From assembly GCF_036881715.1 (NCBI RefSeq), contig NZ_JBAKBF010000013.1, forward strand, positions 1 through 64,000: a stretch of 64,000 nt of DNA. Direction: 5' to 3'. This document shows, one piece after another, positions 32,178 through 40,540 of the stretch. The position numbers and the translations under genes are program-made. The notes below the pieces were generated by a model. It ran no database searches. It saw only the letters and a program-made list of their open reading frames with translations, and had not been told where the DNA came from. Source of the stretch: Pannonibacter anstelovis (GTDB lineage: Bacteria; Pseudomonadota; Alphaproteobacteria; Rhizobiales; Stappiaceae). How positions within the stretch are numbered: the first letter of the stretch is position 1; every line of letters starts with the position of its first letter.

Positions 32178-34268
32178 TCAGGACACACTGCCGATGGTTT
32201 CCACATCTACCCCTCGCGCAATTTCAAGATGTGAGAGCACCGGCAGGGTCGGGAACATGCGTTCCACGATCATGCGCACATAAGGCCGGGCGTCAGGGGC
32301 CGCGACGACGGCAAAGCGCTTGCCGCCGGCAACCAGAGCCTTGACGGTCTGCGACATCTGGGTGCCAAAGTCCTCGACCAGCTGCGGCTCGATATCGAAC
32401 TCGATGACCTCGCCCTTGCTGTCGCGCTTCAGGCTCTGGTGGAACGCCAGATCCCAGCGGTTGCCAAGCCGCAGCACGTGCAAGGGGCCGCCTTCGGCCA
32501 GATCACCGCAGATCTGCTGGGCGATACGCATGCGTACGTGTTCCACCACCTGCTCGGCGCGGCGCACATGCGGCACGATCTCCGCGACCGCTTCCAGGAT
32601 CAGATGCAGGTTGCGGATCGAGACACGCTCGGACAGGAGCAGCTTGAGAACCGCCTGCAGGCCAGAGAAGGAGATGTGCGAAGGGCAGATATCCTCGATC
32701 AGCTTGCGGTATTCCGGGTCGAGCCGGTCCAGAAGATTGCGCATATCCTTGTAGGAGAGCAGCTGCGGCAGGTTGTTGCGGATCACCTCGGACAGATGCG
32801 TCAGGATCACCGTGTTGTTGTCGGCCGGCATGAAACCATCGCGCTTCAGCTCGTCCTGATAGGCCATCGGCACCCAATAGGCAGGCATGCCAAAGGCAGG
32901 CTCGCGCGTCGGCTCGCCCAGCATCGGCAGCGGATGATCGTCATTGGCCATCACCAGAAGTTCGCCGACCTTCACCTCCTGCGCCGCCACGACGGTGCCG
33001 TGGATCTTGATCTGGTAGCCTTTCGGCGGCAGCGTCAGGCTGTCGGAGACCCGGATGTCGGGCACGACAAATCCATACTGCTCGGCGAACTTGCGGCGCA
33101 TGCGTGCGACACGGCGCGCCAGCTCGCTGTGGCCGACCAGAAGCTGGGCTGCGACCTGCTTGCCGAGGCAAAGCTCGATCTCCGCCGTCTTGAGGGATTC
33201 CTTGACGGATTCCTTGCTCTCGCGCTGCGCCTTGGCTTCCTCGGCATCGGCCATGGCCTTGGCCATCTTGCGCTTTTCTTCCAGCTTGCGCGGGATGGTG
33301 TAGCCGATGAAGGCCATCAGACCGCCGAGAAGGGCGAAGGGAATGGTCGGGAGCCCCGGCATCAGCGCCATGATGCCCATCAGCATCGCCCCGACGAAAA
33401 GGGCGCGCGGATAGGCGCCCAGCTGCCCCAGAACGGCCTTCTCGGCCGTGCCGCGGGTGCCGCCCTTGGAGACCAGCAGACCGGCGGCCAGCGACACGAT
33501 GAGGGCCGGGATCTGCGAGACGAGACCATCGCCCACCGACAGCTTGACGAAAACATCTGCAGCCGTTGACAGGTCCATGCCATAACGCGTGGTGCCAATG
33601 ACAATGCCGCCCAGAATGTTCACGGCCGTGATGATAAGGCCGGCAATGGCGTCACCACGCACGAACTTGGACGCACCATCCATGGCGCCGAAGAAGGAGC
33701 TTTCCTCTTCCAGTTCCCGGCGGCGGCTCTGCGCTTCCTTGTCATCGATGAGGCCGGCGGAAAGGTCCGCATCGATCGCCATCTGCTTGCCGGGGATCGC
33801 ATCCAGCGTGAAGCGCGCGCCCACTTCGGCGATACGGGTCGCGCCTTTGGTGATGACGAGGAAGTTCACTGTGACCAGAATGGCAAAGACGATCAGGCCG
33901 ATCACAAAATCGCCGCTCATGACGAATTGCGAGAAGCCATAGATCACATGGCCTGCCGCTGTCACACCCTGATGACCTTCGGACAGGATGACCCGGGTCG
34001 TGGCGATGTTGAGCGCGAGACGCAGCATCGTTGCGATCAGCAGGATCGTCGGGAAGGATGAAAAATCGAGCGGCTTCTGGATCCACAGGGCGACCATGAG
34101 GATCAGCACGGACAGGGCGATCGACAGGGCAAGCCCGGTATCGATCATGAAGGCCGGGATCGGCAGGAACAGAACGGCGAGGATCAGCGCGATGCCAATC
34201 GCAAAGCCGATATCGCGGCGGCTTTCCGGCTTATCCGGTCCGCTCGTTGATACGACTGTCTCGGACAT
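32178..34268 (-). CDS. flhA: Flagellar export gate protein FlhA
   Basis: A 696-residue export-gate component. The N-terminal half has about eight transmembrane segments with the FHIPEP-type region (SSFPTILLIATMLRLALNIATTR, then ARFTLDAIPGKQMAIDADLSAGLID). The C-terminal cytoplasmic domain (VLPLPPKGYQIKIHG, then LDRLDPEYRKLIEDICPSHISFSGLQAVLKLLLSE) docks chaperone-substrate complexes. ATG 34268 has GGGAG five bases upstream; GTG 34274 is less likely. A 144-base gap separates it from fliQ. Confidence 0.96.
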   Translation of the reverse strand: MSETVVSTSGPDKPESRRDIGFAIGIALILAVLFLPIPAFMIDTGLALSIALSVLILMVALWIQKPLDFSSFPTILLIATMLRLALNIATTRVILSEGHQGVTAAGHVIYGFSQFVMSGDFVIGLIVFAILVTVNFLVITKGATRIAEVGARFTLDAIPGKQMAIDADLSAGLIDDKEAQSRRRELEEESSFFGAMDGASKFVRGDAIAGLIITAVNILGGIVIGTTRYGMDLSTAADVFVKLSVGDGLVSQIPALIVSLAAGLLVSKGGTRGTAEKAVLGQLGAYPRALFVGAMLMGIMALMPGLPTIPFALLGGLMAFIGYTIPRKLEEKRKMAKAMADAEEAKAQRESKESVKESLKTAEIELCLGKQVAAQLLVGHSELARRVARMRRKFAEQYGFVVPDIRVSDSLTLPPKGYQIKIHGTVVAAQEVKVGELLVMANDDHPLPMLGEPTREPAFGMPAYWVPMAYQDELKRDGFMPADNNTVILTHLSEVIRNNLPQLLSYKDMRNLLDRLDPEYRKLIEDICPSHISFSGLQAVLKLLLSERVSIRNLHLILEAVAEIVPHVRRAEQVVEHVRMRIAQQICGDLAEGGPLHVLRLGNRWDLAFHQSLKRDSKGEVIEFDIEPQLVEDFGTQMSQTVKALVAGGKRFAVVAAPDARPYVRMIVERMFPTLPVLSHLEIARGVDVETIGSVS

Positions 34269-34412
34269 ACCCACTCCCGGTCACTGTATCGCTGGATCAA
34301 CTGTGCCCGGTGAAGCTTGCGCGAACATGGAGCCCGGGAAGCAGGCGGCCGGAGGCAGGTGTCCGGGAGTATGGAGCCGCATTCAGGCACAGCGGCTCAA
34401 TGGAAACCGGCG

Positions 34413-34679
34413 TCAGAAGCCGGTTTCGATCCGGCCATAGACCAGTGCGGTGAGAGAATAGATCTGGGCCCCGATGAAGGGGCCGGCAACGACGATCATG
34501 GCCAGGATTGCGACGATCTTCGGAATGAAGGTCAGCGTCACTTCCTGTACCTGCGTCAGGGCCTGCATCAGTGCAATCGAGACGCCGACAACCATTGCCG
34601 GAATGATTGCCGGTGCGGATCCGGTGATGATCGTCCAGATCGCGGTCCGCACCAGATCAAGCGCATCAGCCTCGTTCAT
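34413..34679 (-). CDS. fliQ: Flagellar export protein FliQ
   Basis: An 88-residue protein with two transmembrane helices (TIITGSAPAIIPAMVVGVSIALMQALTQVQEVTLTFIPKIVAILAMIVVAGPFIG), the full FliQ length. It forms the export gate with FliP and FliR. It starts two bases after the flgD stop. Confidence 0.95.
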   Translation of the reverse strand: MNEADALDLVRTAIWTIITGSAPAIIPAMVVGVSIALMQALTQVQEVTLTFIPKIVAILAMIVVAGPFIGAQIYSLTALVYGRIETGF

Positions 34680-34681
34680 GA

Positions 34682-35086
34682 TCAGGAGATCTTCACGCCA
34701 GGGCCGAGCAGGATGCCCTTGCCGTTGTCGAGGCCGAGGACAGTGCCATCGGAGTAGACTTCCACAGACTTGACGATGCCCGTGACACCATCTGCATCCG
34801 TCACGGTCCGCCCGATGAGGTCGTCAACCTGGCCGAAGGACATGTTCGCCAGCATGGTTTCCAGCTTCGTGTTCATCTTGATGGACTGCTCCACCTGCGA
34901 GAAGCTGGCAAGCTGTGCCAGCTGCTGGGTGCTGTCGACCGGCTCTGTCGGATCCTGGTTCTTCATCTGCGCCATCATCAGCTGCAGGAAGGCATTATAG
35001 TCCAGCATGAGCTGGTCACGTGCTGCCGTACCGGCAGACTGGGACTGGGCTGCGCCGGCAGCACCAACGCCCTGAACTGTGGTCAT
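34682..35086 (-). CDS. flgD: Flagellar hook capping protein FlgD
   Basis: A 134-residue short form of FlgD. The conserved cap segment is LDYNAFLQLMMAQMKNQDPTEPVDSTQQLAQLASFSQVEQ, followed by a small beta-rich end (VTDADGVTGIVKSVEVYSDGTVLGL). The FnIII and tudor-like domains of enteric FlgD are absent, as in rhizobia. It caps the growing hook. ATG 35086 has GAGGAGG upstream; the longer frame from 35110 overlaps flbT. Confidence 0.92.
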   Translation of the reverse strand: MTTVQGVGAAGAAQSQSAGTAARDQLMLDYNAFLQLMMAQMKNQDPTEPVDSTQQLAQLASFSQVEQSIKMNTKLETMLANMSFGQVDDLIGRTVTDADGVTGIVKSVEVYSDGTVLGLDNGKGILLGPGVKIS

Positions 35087-35096
35087 CTTCGCCTCC

Positions 35097-35519
35097 TCAG
35101 GCTGCAACAAAGCCGGCGGCTGCCGGTTCTTTCGGGAGACTGCCCGACATGATGGACGCCTCTAACGGATAGAGATTCCTGATGGTCTTGAGGGCATCGA
35201 ACAGCCGCCCTTCCGTCACCAGCTCGTCGACCTGGCAAAGACCAGAAACAATATCCGGATTTGTGAAAGTCCTGCGGGTCGATACCAGCAGCATGTTTGC
35301 CAGATCACGTGCCTGCGGAGCACCGGCAGGGTCCATGAGCATGGACTGCAGCACGAAGTAAAGCTGGCGCAGCGGCGTCGTGGTCTCATGCGCCTGCAGA
35401 ACGTGGTTCTCCAGCAGGAAGACGCAATTGTTGAGCAATTCGACCGATGTCTTCCGGTCGACGCGGATTACTGCACCATTGATATAGAGCCGTTCGCCGG
35501 CTTTCAGGGCAATGTGCAT
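35097..35519 (-). CDS. flbT: Flagellin synthesis regulator FlbT
   Basis: A 140-residue protein of the FlbT family (MHIALKAGERLYINGAVIRVDRK, then LLNNCVFLLENHVLQAHETTTPLRQLYFVLQ). FlbT is a post-transcriptional regulator known to act on the 5' untranslated region of flagellin mRNA in Caulobacter; in some rhizobia it acts positively. ATG 35519 has GAGGGGG about eight bases upstream; GTG 35528 is an alternative. It lies next to flaF, its usual partner. The flagellin leader at 47821-48027 is the probable target. Confidence 0.93.
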   Translation of the reverse strand: MHIALKAGERLYINGAVIRVDRKTSVELLNNCVFLLENHVLQAHETTTPLRQLYFVLQSMLMDPAGAPQARDLANMLLVSTRRTFTNPDIVSGLCQVDELVTEGRLFDALKTIRNLYPLEASIMSGSLPKEPAAAGFVAA

Positions 35520-35524
35520 GGCAG

Positions 35525-35875
35525 TCACCCCCTCAGGCTGTCACGGATGATCCCGTTGATCTCGATAATGGCGTCGAAGCTTTCCGTCTCGTAACGGCGA
35601 AGGCGCTCCAGCTCCTTCAGGACCCAGATGCCGATGGAGATCAGATCTGCCCGGATTTCCACCGGCAGCTCGTTGCTGTTCTCCGACAGGCTTTCCAGCA
35701 GAAAGGTCCATACCCGGCGCGCATTGAAAATGGCTTCGACAGCCTCCCGGGAGCGGACACCCTTCTCACGCGCCAGCTCAAGCTGGCCGATGACGATCCC
35801 GAGCGCCTCGCGCTCATCCTGACGTGGATCATTTCCGAACTCATCCATCGTCTGGGCATAGGAGGACTTGTACAT
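35525..35875 (-). CDS. flaF: Flagellar biosynthesis regulator FlaF
   Basis: A 116-residue helical protein of the FlaF family (MYKSSYAQTMDEFGNDPRQDEREALGIVIGQLELA, then NARRVWTFLLESLSENSNELPVEIRADLISIGIWV). In Caulobacter FlaF is needed for flagellin secretion and opposes FlbT. ATG 35875 has AGAGG just upstream; the longer frame runs into flgL. It lies between flgL and flbT. Confidence 0.92.
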   Translation of the reverse strand: MYKSSYAQTMDEFGNDPRQDEREALGIVIGQLELAREKGVRSREAVEAIFNARRVWTFLLESLSENSNELPVEIRADLISIGIWVLKELERLRRYETESFDAIIEINGIIRDSLRG

Positions 35876-35943
35876 GGCACCTCTCTGGTGTTGGCTGCCG
35901 TCCGGCGCCGGGCCGCGAGCGGCCGCTGCGCCGGCTAAATGGA

Positions 35944-36993
35944 TCACAGGTAGTTGAGGATGCTCAGGTTCTGCATGCGCGCGCTGACCGCATAGGTGGT
36001 TTCCAGCTGTGTCAGCGCGGTGTTGAGCTGCACCGAAGTCTCTTCGGGGTCGATATGCTCGAGGATAAGGACCCGTTTGTTGAGAATATCGGTCTGCGTC
36101 TTGAGACGGTCATTCGTCTCCGTCACACGCTCTTCCACAAGCCCCAGCTTGCCTTTGGCATTCGTGACACCAACAACAGCATCACCCAGGACCGTGATCG
36201 CCTTGTCGAGAATCGTCTTGTAGGCCAGCTCGTTAAGGCCCGTCGCGCCAAGATCGCCAATCATCGCATAGACGGAAGCAAGCTGGCGGAATGCCTTTTC
36301 GTTGGCACTCACAGTTGTGTCGACTGCTTCTCCGGGAGCGATGGTGTTCTTCATCAGCTCATTGGTTGCGGAAGACCAGTTGTTTCCCCACTCCGGATCT
36401 TCGAAGAGAGTCTGGAATGCGCCATCGATGAAGGTCTTCATATCGGCCGCAGGAATGTTCGCAACTGCGGGGTCAGACTGAGTGAAGCCGAATTCGGCGA
36501 AGAAGGCAGCGTCCAGTGCCGTCTTGCTGGCAGATGCAGGCTGCGCAAAGTAATCGGTTATTGGCGCCTCTGCGGTGTTGACCCCGCCAAAGACATAAAC
36601 GCCGCCAGTCTGGGTATTCAGGCGCGAAATGAGCAGTTTCAGGTTTCCCTGGGCCATGTTCTGGCCGCCAATGCTCGCTCCATTGGCATCACGCACGGCC
36701 ACGAGGGTCTTGAGCATGTCCTGTGCCGAGTTGAGAATGTCGTCCATGGCAGCCTGCGTCACGCCAAGACGCGAAGACAGCAGGGCATTCGTATCAACAA
36801 GGCTGTTGAGGCGGTCGAACTCCGACCGGACAGTCACGGCGTCTCCGGTTCGTCCGCCCAGGTCCAGACCCACGTCGGCCTTGCGGCCGGACGACATTTC
36901 CATTTTCAACCGGTCGACCAGCGCCGTCTGGCGCATCAACTGGCTGCGGCTGGTGTCGGCAAAGGTGTAGGAGGATATGCGTGGCGTTGTCAT
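35944..36993 (-). CDS. flgL: Hook-filament junction protein FlgL
   Basis: A 349-residue flagellin-like junction protein. The N-terminal helix (SQLMRQTALVDRLKMEMSSGRKADVGLDLG) and C-terminal helix (EETSVQLNTALTQLETTYAVSARMQNLSILNYL) form the conserved D0/D1 region. The middle contains QTGGVYVFGGVNT, the usual FlgL signature. It lies three bases after flgK and before flaF. Confidence 0.94.
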   Translation of the reverse strand: MTTPRISSYTFADTSRSQLMRQTALVDRLKMEMSSGRKADVGLDLGGRTGDAVTVRSEFDRLNSLVDTNALLSSRLGVTQAAMDDILNSAQDMLKTLVAVRDANGASIGGQNMAQGNLKLLISRLNTQTGGVYVFGGVNTAEAPITDYFAQPASASKTALDAAFFAEFGFTQSDPAVANIPAADMKTFIDGAFQTLFEDPEWGNNWSSATNELMKNTIAPGEAVDTTVSANEKAFRQLASVYAMIGDLGATGLNELAYKTILDKAITVLGDAVVGVTNAKGKLGLVEERVTETNDRLKTQTDILNKRVLILEHIDPEETSVQLNTALTQLETTYAVSARMQNLSILNYL

Positions 36994-36996
36994 GGC

Positions 36997-38481
36997 TTAC
37001 CTCACAGAGTCCAGAAGGTTCTGAAGCATGCGGTCAACAGCCGTCACCAGCTTGGCAGCCGCTCCGTAGGCACGTTCGATATCGAGAAGAAGCGTCATTT
37101 CCTCATCAAGATTGACGCCAGTTGTGTTGGACAGGGCATTGGCCGTGCGGGTGACGATCACCGACTGCACTTCCACTGTGGCTGCGGATGACTTGCGCCC
37201 CGCTTCCAGCCAGCCGACCGAAGAACTGGCAAAACCCTTGAGAGAAGCTGTCGGATCAAGGCCAACGCCTGGGTCAAAGACACGGGACGTGTCATTCATC
37301 GCTGTGATCATCTGATCCAGACGCGCGGTGTAACCTGCAAATCCACTCGGATTGTAGACGTAGTTGGCGCCTGCCATGCCGCCATCACGCAGCAGATCAA
37401 GGCTTCCGCCCTGATCGGGATCTGCGGCTGCATTGATGCGGATGCTGCCGGCCAGTCCTGCAGACAAGGTGCCCGACGCAGGGACGGCAGGACCGCCCGC
37501 CCAGGTGAAGAGCCCCGCCTGATCCGGCCCGCCGCCGCCGGTTTGATCGCTTTCGGCGAAGGCCTCGATCAGCCCTCTTGCGATTTCGTCGAGCTGGTTC
37601 TGATAGGTGACGGCCACATTGTCGCGCAGCTGGGTCAAGCCATGCAGGCGTCCGGTCGACACCGGCATGATGGCAGAAGGACCCGTGACCGGCACTCCGT
37701 CAATGAAGATGGCGTTTCCCGCCGTGCCGGCCATGAAAGAGATCGTCGGCTCGAAGGACACGGTGCGGGCGGAGGTTTCAAACAGAGTGACGCCGCTGTC
37801 GGTGTAGATCACCACCCCGCCATCGGGCTGGGTCAGGGTAGAGATTCCGACTTCTTCGGAAAGGGCGAGAAGCGCCTGATCCCGGCTGTCCATGGCATCC
37901 GTGATATCTGCCCCGGACGAGTAGCCTTTCACGATAATCGTGTTGAGACTCTCTATCTGTCCCAGCAACTCGTTGATCCTGCTCACGGACGCGCCGATAT
38001 CGGCATCGGCATCTGCCCGCGCCCCCTGAACAAGGCTGGTGTACTCATTCAGAAGCTGGGCCGTATCCTTCGCGGATGTCAGCATGGACTGCGCCAGGAT
38101 CGAGTTGCCTGGCTCAGCCGCAAATTTCTGGATCTCTGTTTCGAGCTTCCCAAGCTGCGCCGCAGGGGAGCGCTGCAGCGCCGTATCACCTGTTGTGCCC
38201 GCCAGCTTGTCGAGACCTGCAGCAAGCTCGTTCTGGGAGTTTGCAAGGGAAGTTGCACCAAGCAGCGCCTTGTAAAGCCCGCTGTCGGTGGAGCGCGCGA
38301 TGCCATCGACGCGCACGCCTCCGCCGGTCCCGCTCTGAGAGATGACGGTGCTCAGCATGACCGACTTGCGGGTGAAGCCTGCTTGCTGTGCTCCGGCAAT
38401 ATTGCGCGAGATTGTGGCGGTCTCGATTTGCCTTGCGCTCAGTGCAGACTGTGCGGCCTTCAGGGCTACGGACAGGCTCAT
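36997..38481 (-). CDS. flgK: Hook-filament junction protein FlgK
   Basis: A 494-residue protein. The N-terminal rod/hook signature is LKAAQSALSARQIETATISRNIAGAQQAGFTRK, and FlgK motifs SRINELLGQIESLN and GVNLDEEMTLLLDIERAYGAAAKLVTAVDRMLQNLLD are present. It joins hook to filament. A 28-base gap separates it from flgE upstream, and flgL follows after three bases. Confidence 0.94.
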   Translation of the reverse strand: MSLSVALKAAQSALSARQIETATISRNIAGAQQAGFTRKSVMLSTVISQSGTGGGVRVDGIARSTDSGLYKALLGATSLANSQNELAAGLDKLAGTTGDTALQRSPAAQLGKLETEIQKFAAEPGNSILAQSMLTSAKDTAQLLNEYTSLVQGARADADADIGASVSRINELLGQIESLNTIIVKGYSSGADITDAMDSRDQALLALSEEVGISTLTQPDGGVVIYTDSGVTLFETSARTVSFEPTISFMAGTAGNAIFIDGVPVTGPSAIMPVSTGRLHGLTQLRDNVAVTYQNQLDEIARGLIEAFAESDQTGGGGPDQAGLFTWAGGPAVPASGTLSAGLAGSIRINAAADPDQGGSLDLLRDGGMAGANYVYNPSGFAGYTARLDQMITAMNDTSRVFDPGVGLDPTASLKGFASSSVGWLEAGRKSSAATVEVQSVIVTRTANALSNTTGVNLDEEMTLLLDIERAYGAAAKLVTAVDRMLQNLLDSVR

Positions 38482-38509
38482 GGCAGAAGTTCCATCCTTG
38501 GTCTGACCG

Positions 38510-39784
38510 TCAGCGCGCCAGGTTCACGAGCTCTTCCAGCAGGTCGGAGCCTGCCTTGAAGACTTTGGAATTGGCCGTGAAGGCACGCTGGGATTCGATC
38601 ATCGAAGTCAGCTCGGTGGCGATGTCGACGTTGGAGTCTTCCTTGGCGCCAACTTCCAGCTTCCCAAGACCATTCTCATCCGGAAAGCCGACGCGGATTT
38701 CACCGGAGTCGTTCGATGCAGAATAGATATTGCCCGAGAGCACCGTGAGCTTGTCAGGGCTCGGCACGGTTGCCAGGGGAATGCGGTAGAGGGCACGGCG
38801 GCTGCCATCCCCGTAAACGGCACTCAGGGTGCCGTCCGAGCTGAACTCCACCTTCTCCACGGCACTGGGGGCATTACCGTTGCGGCCCACCTCGGCAATG
38901 CCGAACTCAGCTGCCACGGAAGTGGAGCCGGACAGGTCAATGTCGAAGGTGCCGCCGTTGGGAACGGCAACGTTGATAGCCGTGGCACTCGCCGCGTCCA
39001 GCTTGCCGGTCGTACGGCTGTAGGTCAGCGTCTGGGTCGACAACGGGCCCGAGGTATAGGGGAAACCACCGCCAGGGGCCGCATCGGCAGAATTGAAGAT
39101 CGTGACTTCCCAGGTGGAGTCACCGGCCGTTTGCGCCGTCTTCGAGTAATAGACATCAAGCTTCACTTCGTTGCCGAGATTATCGAAGACAACGAGCGAG
39201 GTCTTGGAGGTGTAAGTCGCACCGGCCGCATTGGCGGAAGGCAGGTCGGCCGGCGGCACAAGGGCGGCATCTTCGGGAACGTTGGTCCAGAGCTTGGCTG
39301 TGGTCGTCGGGGTCGCAACAAGCTGGTTCTGGGAAACATTGATGTTCTCCAGTCCGCCGAGGCCGTTGGCGACGATCGCGGGTTCTGCGCCGTTGGCAAC
39401 AGGATACCCCTGCAGCCGGTAGCCGGCCGTGTTCACCAGGAAGCCTTCCTTGTCGACGACAAAAGCGCCCGCACGGGTCAAGGACGGCGTTCCGTCCCCG
39501 TCGGCCACAACGAAGAAGCCATTGCCATCGATCGCAAGGTTCAGGCCTGAACTGGTGTAGCTGACCGGGCCCTGGCTGGAAATCGAATAGACCGTCTGAG
39601 CTTTCACAGCGCCGGAATTATATTTGCCCGACCCTTGCGACAGCACCATGGAGCTGAACTCGGTCGATGCACGCTTGTAGCCCGTGGTATTGGAGTTCGC
39701 GATGTTGTCAGCAACCGTGCCAAGCTTGCTGGACTGCGCGTTCATGCCGGACACACCGGTGCGCATTACGCCGTAAAGACTCAT
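38510..39784 (-). CDS. flgE: Flagellar hook protein FlgE
   Basis: A 424-residue hook subunit. N-terminal MRTGVSGMNAQSSKLGTVADNIANSNTTGYKRA, middle LNLAIDGNGFFVVAD, and C-terminal SNVDIATELTSMIESQRAFTANSKVFKAGSDLLEELVNL are diagnostic. ATG 39784 has GGGAGA upstream. It heads the long minus-strand unit that runs to the FliL-like gene at 29568. The preceding 170 bases hold the terminator of the upstream motor operon and presumably the flgE promoter. Confidence 0.96.
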   Translation of the reverse strand: MSLYGVMRTGVSGMNAQSSKLGTVADNIANSNTTGYKRASTEFSSMVLSQGSGKYNSGAVKAQTVYSISSQGPVSYTSSGLNLAIDGNGFFVVADGDGTPSLTRAGAFVVDKEGFLVNTAGYRLQGYPVANGAEPAIVANGLGGLENINVSQNQLVATPTTTAKLWTNVPEDAALVPPADLPSANAAGATYTSKTSLVVFDNLGNEVKLDVYYSKTAQTAGDSTWEVTIFNSADAAPGGGFPYTSGPLSTQTLTYSRTTGKLDAASATAINVAVPNGGTFDIDLSGSTSVAAEFGIAEVGRNGNAPSAVEKVEFSSDGTLSAVYGDGSRRALYRIPLATVPSPDKLTVLSGNIYSASNDSGEIRVGFPDENGLGKLEVGAKEDSNVDIATELTSMIESQRAFTANSKVFKAGSDLLEELVNLAR

Positions 39785-39902
39785 GGAACGTCTCCCGTTT
39801 CCAACTCTCTCGGCTGCCATTCAACGGTGTTAATCTTGCGTGAGGCTGTTGCCGGGCATCCTGCGGGATTTTCGTGCGGCGGAGCTGCTCCGGTCGCGGC
39901 AG

Positions 39903-39932
39903 CAAAAAGGCCCGGATCAGCTCCCGGGCCTT
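39903..39932 (-). terminator. Rho-independent terminator of the fliF-mot-fliK operon
   Basis: AAGGCCCGG (39907-39915) pairs with CCGGGCCTT (39924-39932), loop of eight. On the minus strand the stem is followed by a TTTTT run. It lies just downstream of the transglycosylase stop and upstream of flgE. Confidence 0.85.
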
Positions 39933-39955
39933 GTCCTGCCGCATTGCAAAGGCGG

Positions 39956-40540
39956 TTATTTGCAGAAGGACTTTGCCTCCGGCGTCCACTTGCCGAAACC
40001 GGAGGCCACCATATTGGTGATGACCTTGCACACGTAGCGCTTCTGCGCCGGGTTGTTGTTGGGCCCGGCATGGTAGCGCGCAACGGCCATGGTCCATGTG
40101 CCCTGGCGGGCATGGAGCTCGTTCAGGAACCTGGCAGCGTAGCGCACATTGGCCTGCGGCTCCAGCATGTGCGCTACGGAGCGGAACTGCTTGCCATGAT
40201 AGTGGTGATTGATCTGCATGCAGCCCACGTCGATAAGCTTCTTGCCTTGTGCCCGGGCCGCAGCCACCTGGCGCTCCGCCGCCTTCGCGTTCTCGGGAAA
40301 TTTGGCCGCTCCCTCGATGTTGAGGGCATAGGGCGAGAGCGAGTTCCGCCGGCCCGTCTCCGTCAGCCCGACTGCATAGAGAACGCCGAGCGGAATTTGA
40401 TAGGCCTTTGCTGCGGCGGCCATTTCCCGCTCGCATATGGCCTGCCCGGGAGCGGCCTGCGCCGGGGCGGCGAACTGGCCGCCGCCCTGAAAAAGCTCAA
40501 AGATACAAAGCGCCGCTGCGGCCATCACCCGCCGTTGCAT
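39956..40540 (-). CDS. Flagellar-cluster lytic transglycosylase
   Basis: A 194-residue secreted SLT-type protein. A signal peptide precedes AQAAPGQAICE. The catalytic region reads IPLGVLYAVGLTETGRR (catalytic Glu), then DVGCMQINHHYHG and VRYAARFLNELHARQGTWTMAVARYHAG. It probably opens peptidoglycan for rod passage, standing in for the muramidase half of FlgJ. ATG 40540 has GGAGG nine bases upstream, and its first 44 bases overlap the end of fliK in another frame. Confidence 0.88.
   Translation of the reverse strand: MQRRVMAAAALCIFELFQGGGQFAAPAQAAPGQAICEREMAAAAKAYQIPLGVLYAVGLTETGRRNSLSPYALNIEGAAKFPENAKAAERQVAAARAQGKKLIDVGCMQINHHYHGKQFRSVAHMLEPQANVRYAARFLNELHARQGTWTMAVARYHAGPNNNPAQKRYVCKVITNMVASGFGKWTPEAKSFCK

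Noticed and set aside
34374..34398. Small GAGCCGC/GCGGCTC stem in the fliQ-flhA gap
   Set aside because: Seven pairs with an 11-base loop and no U-tract; too weak to call in GC-rich DNA.
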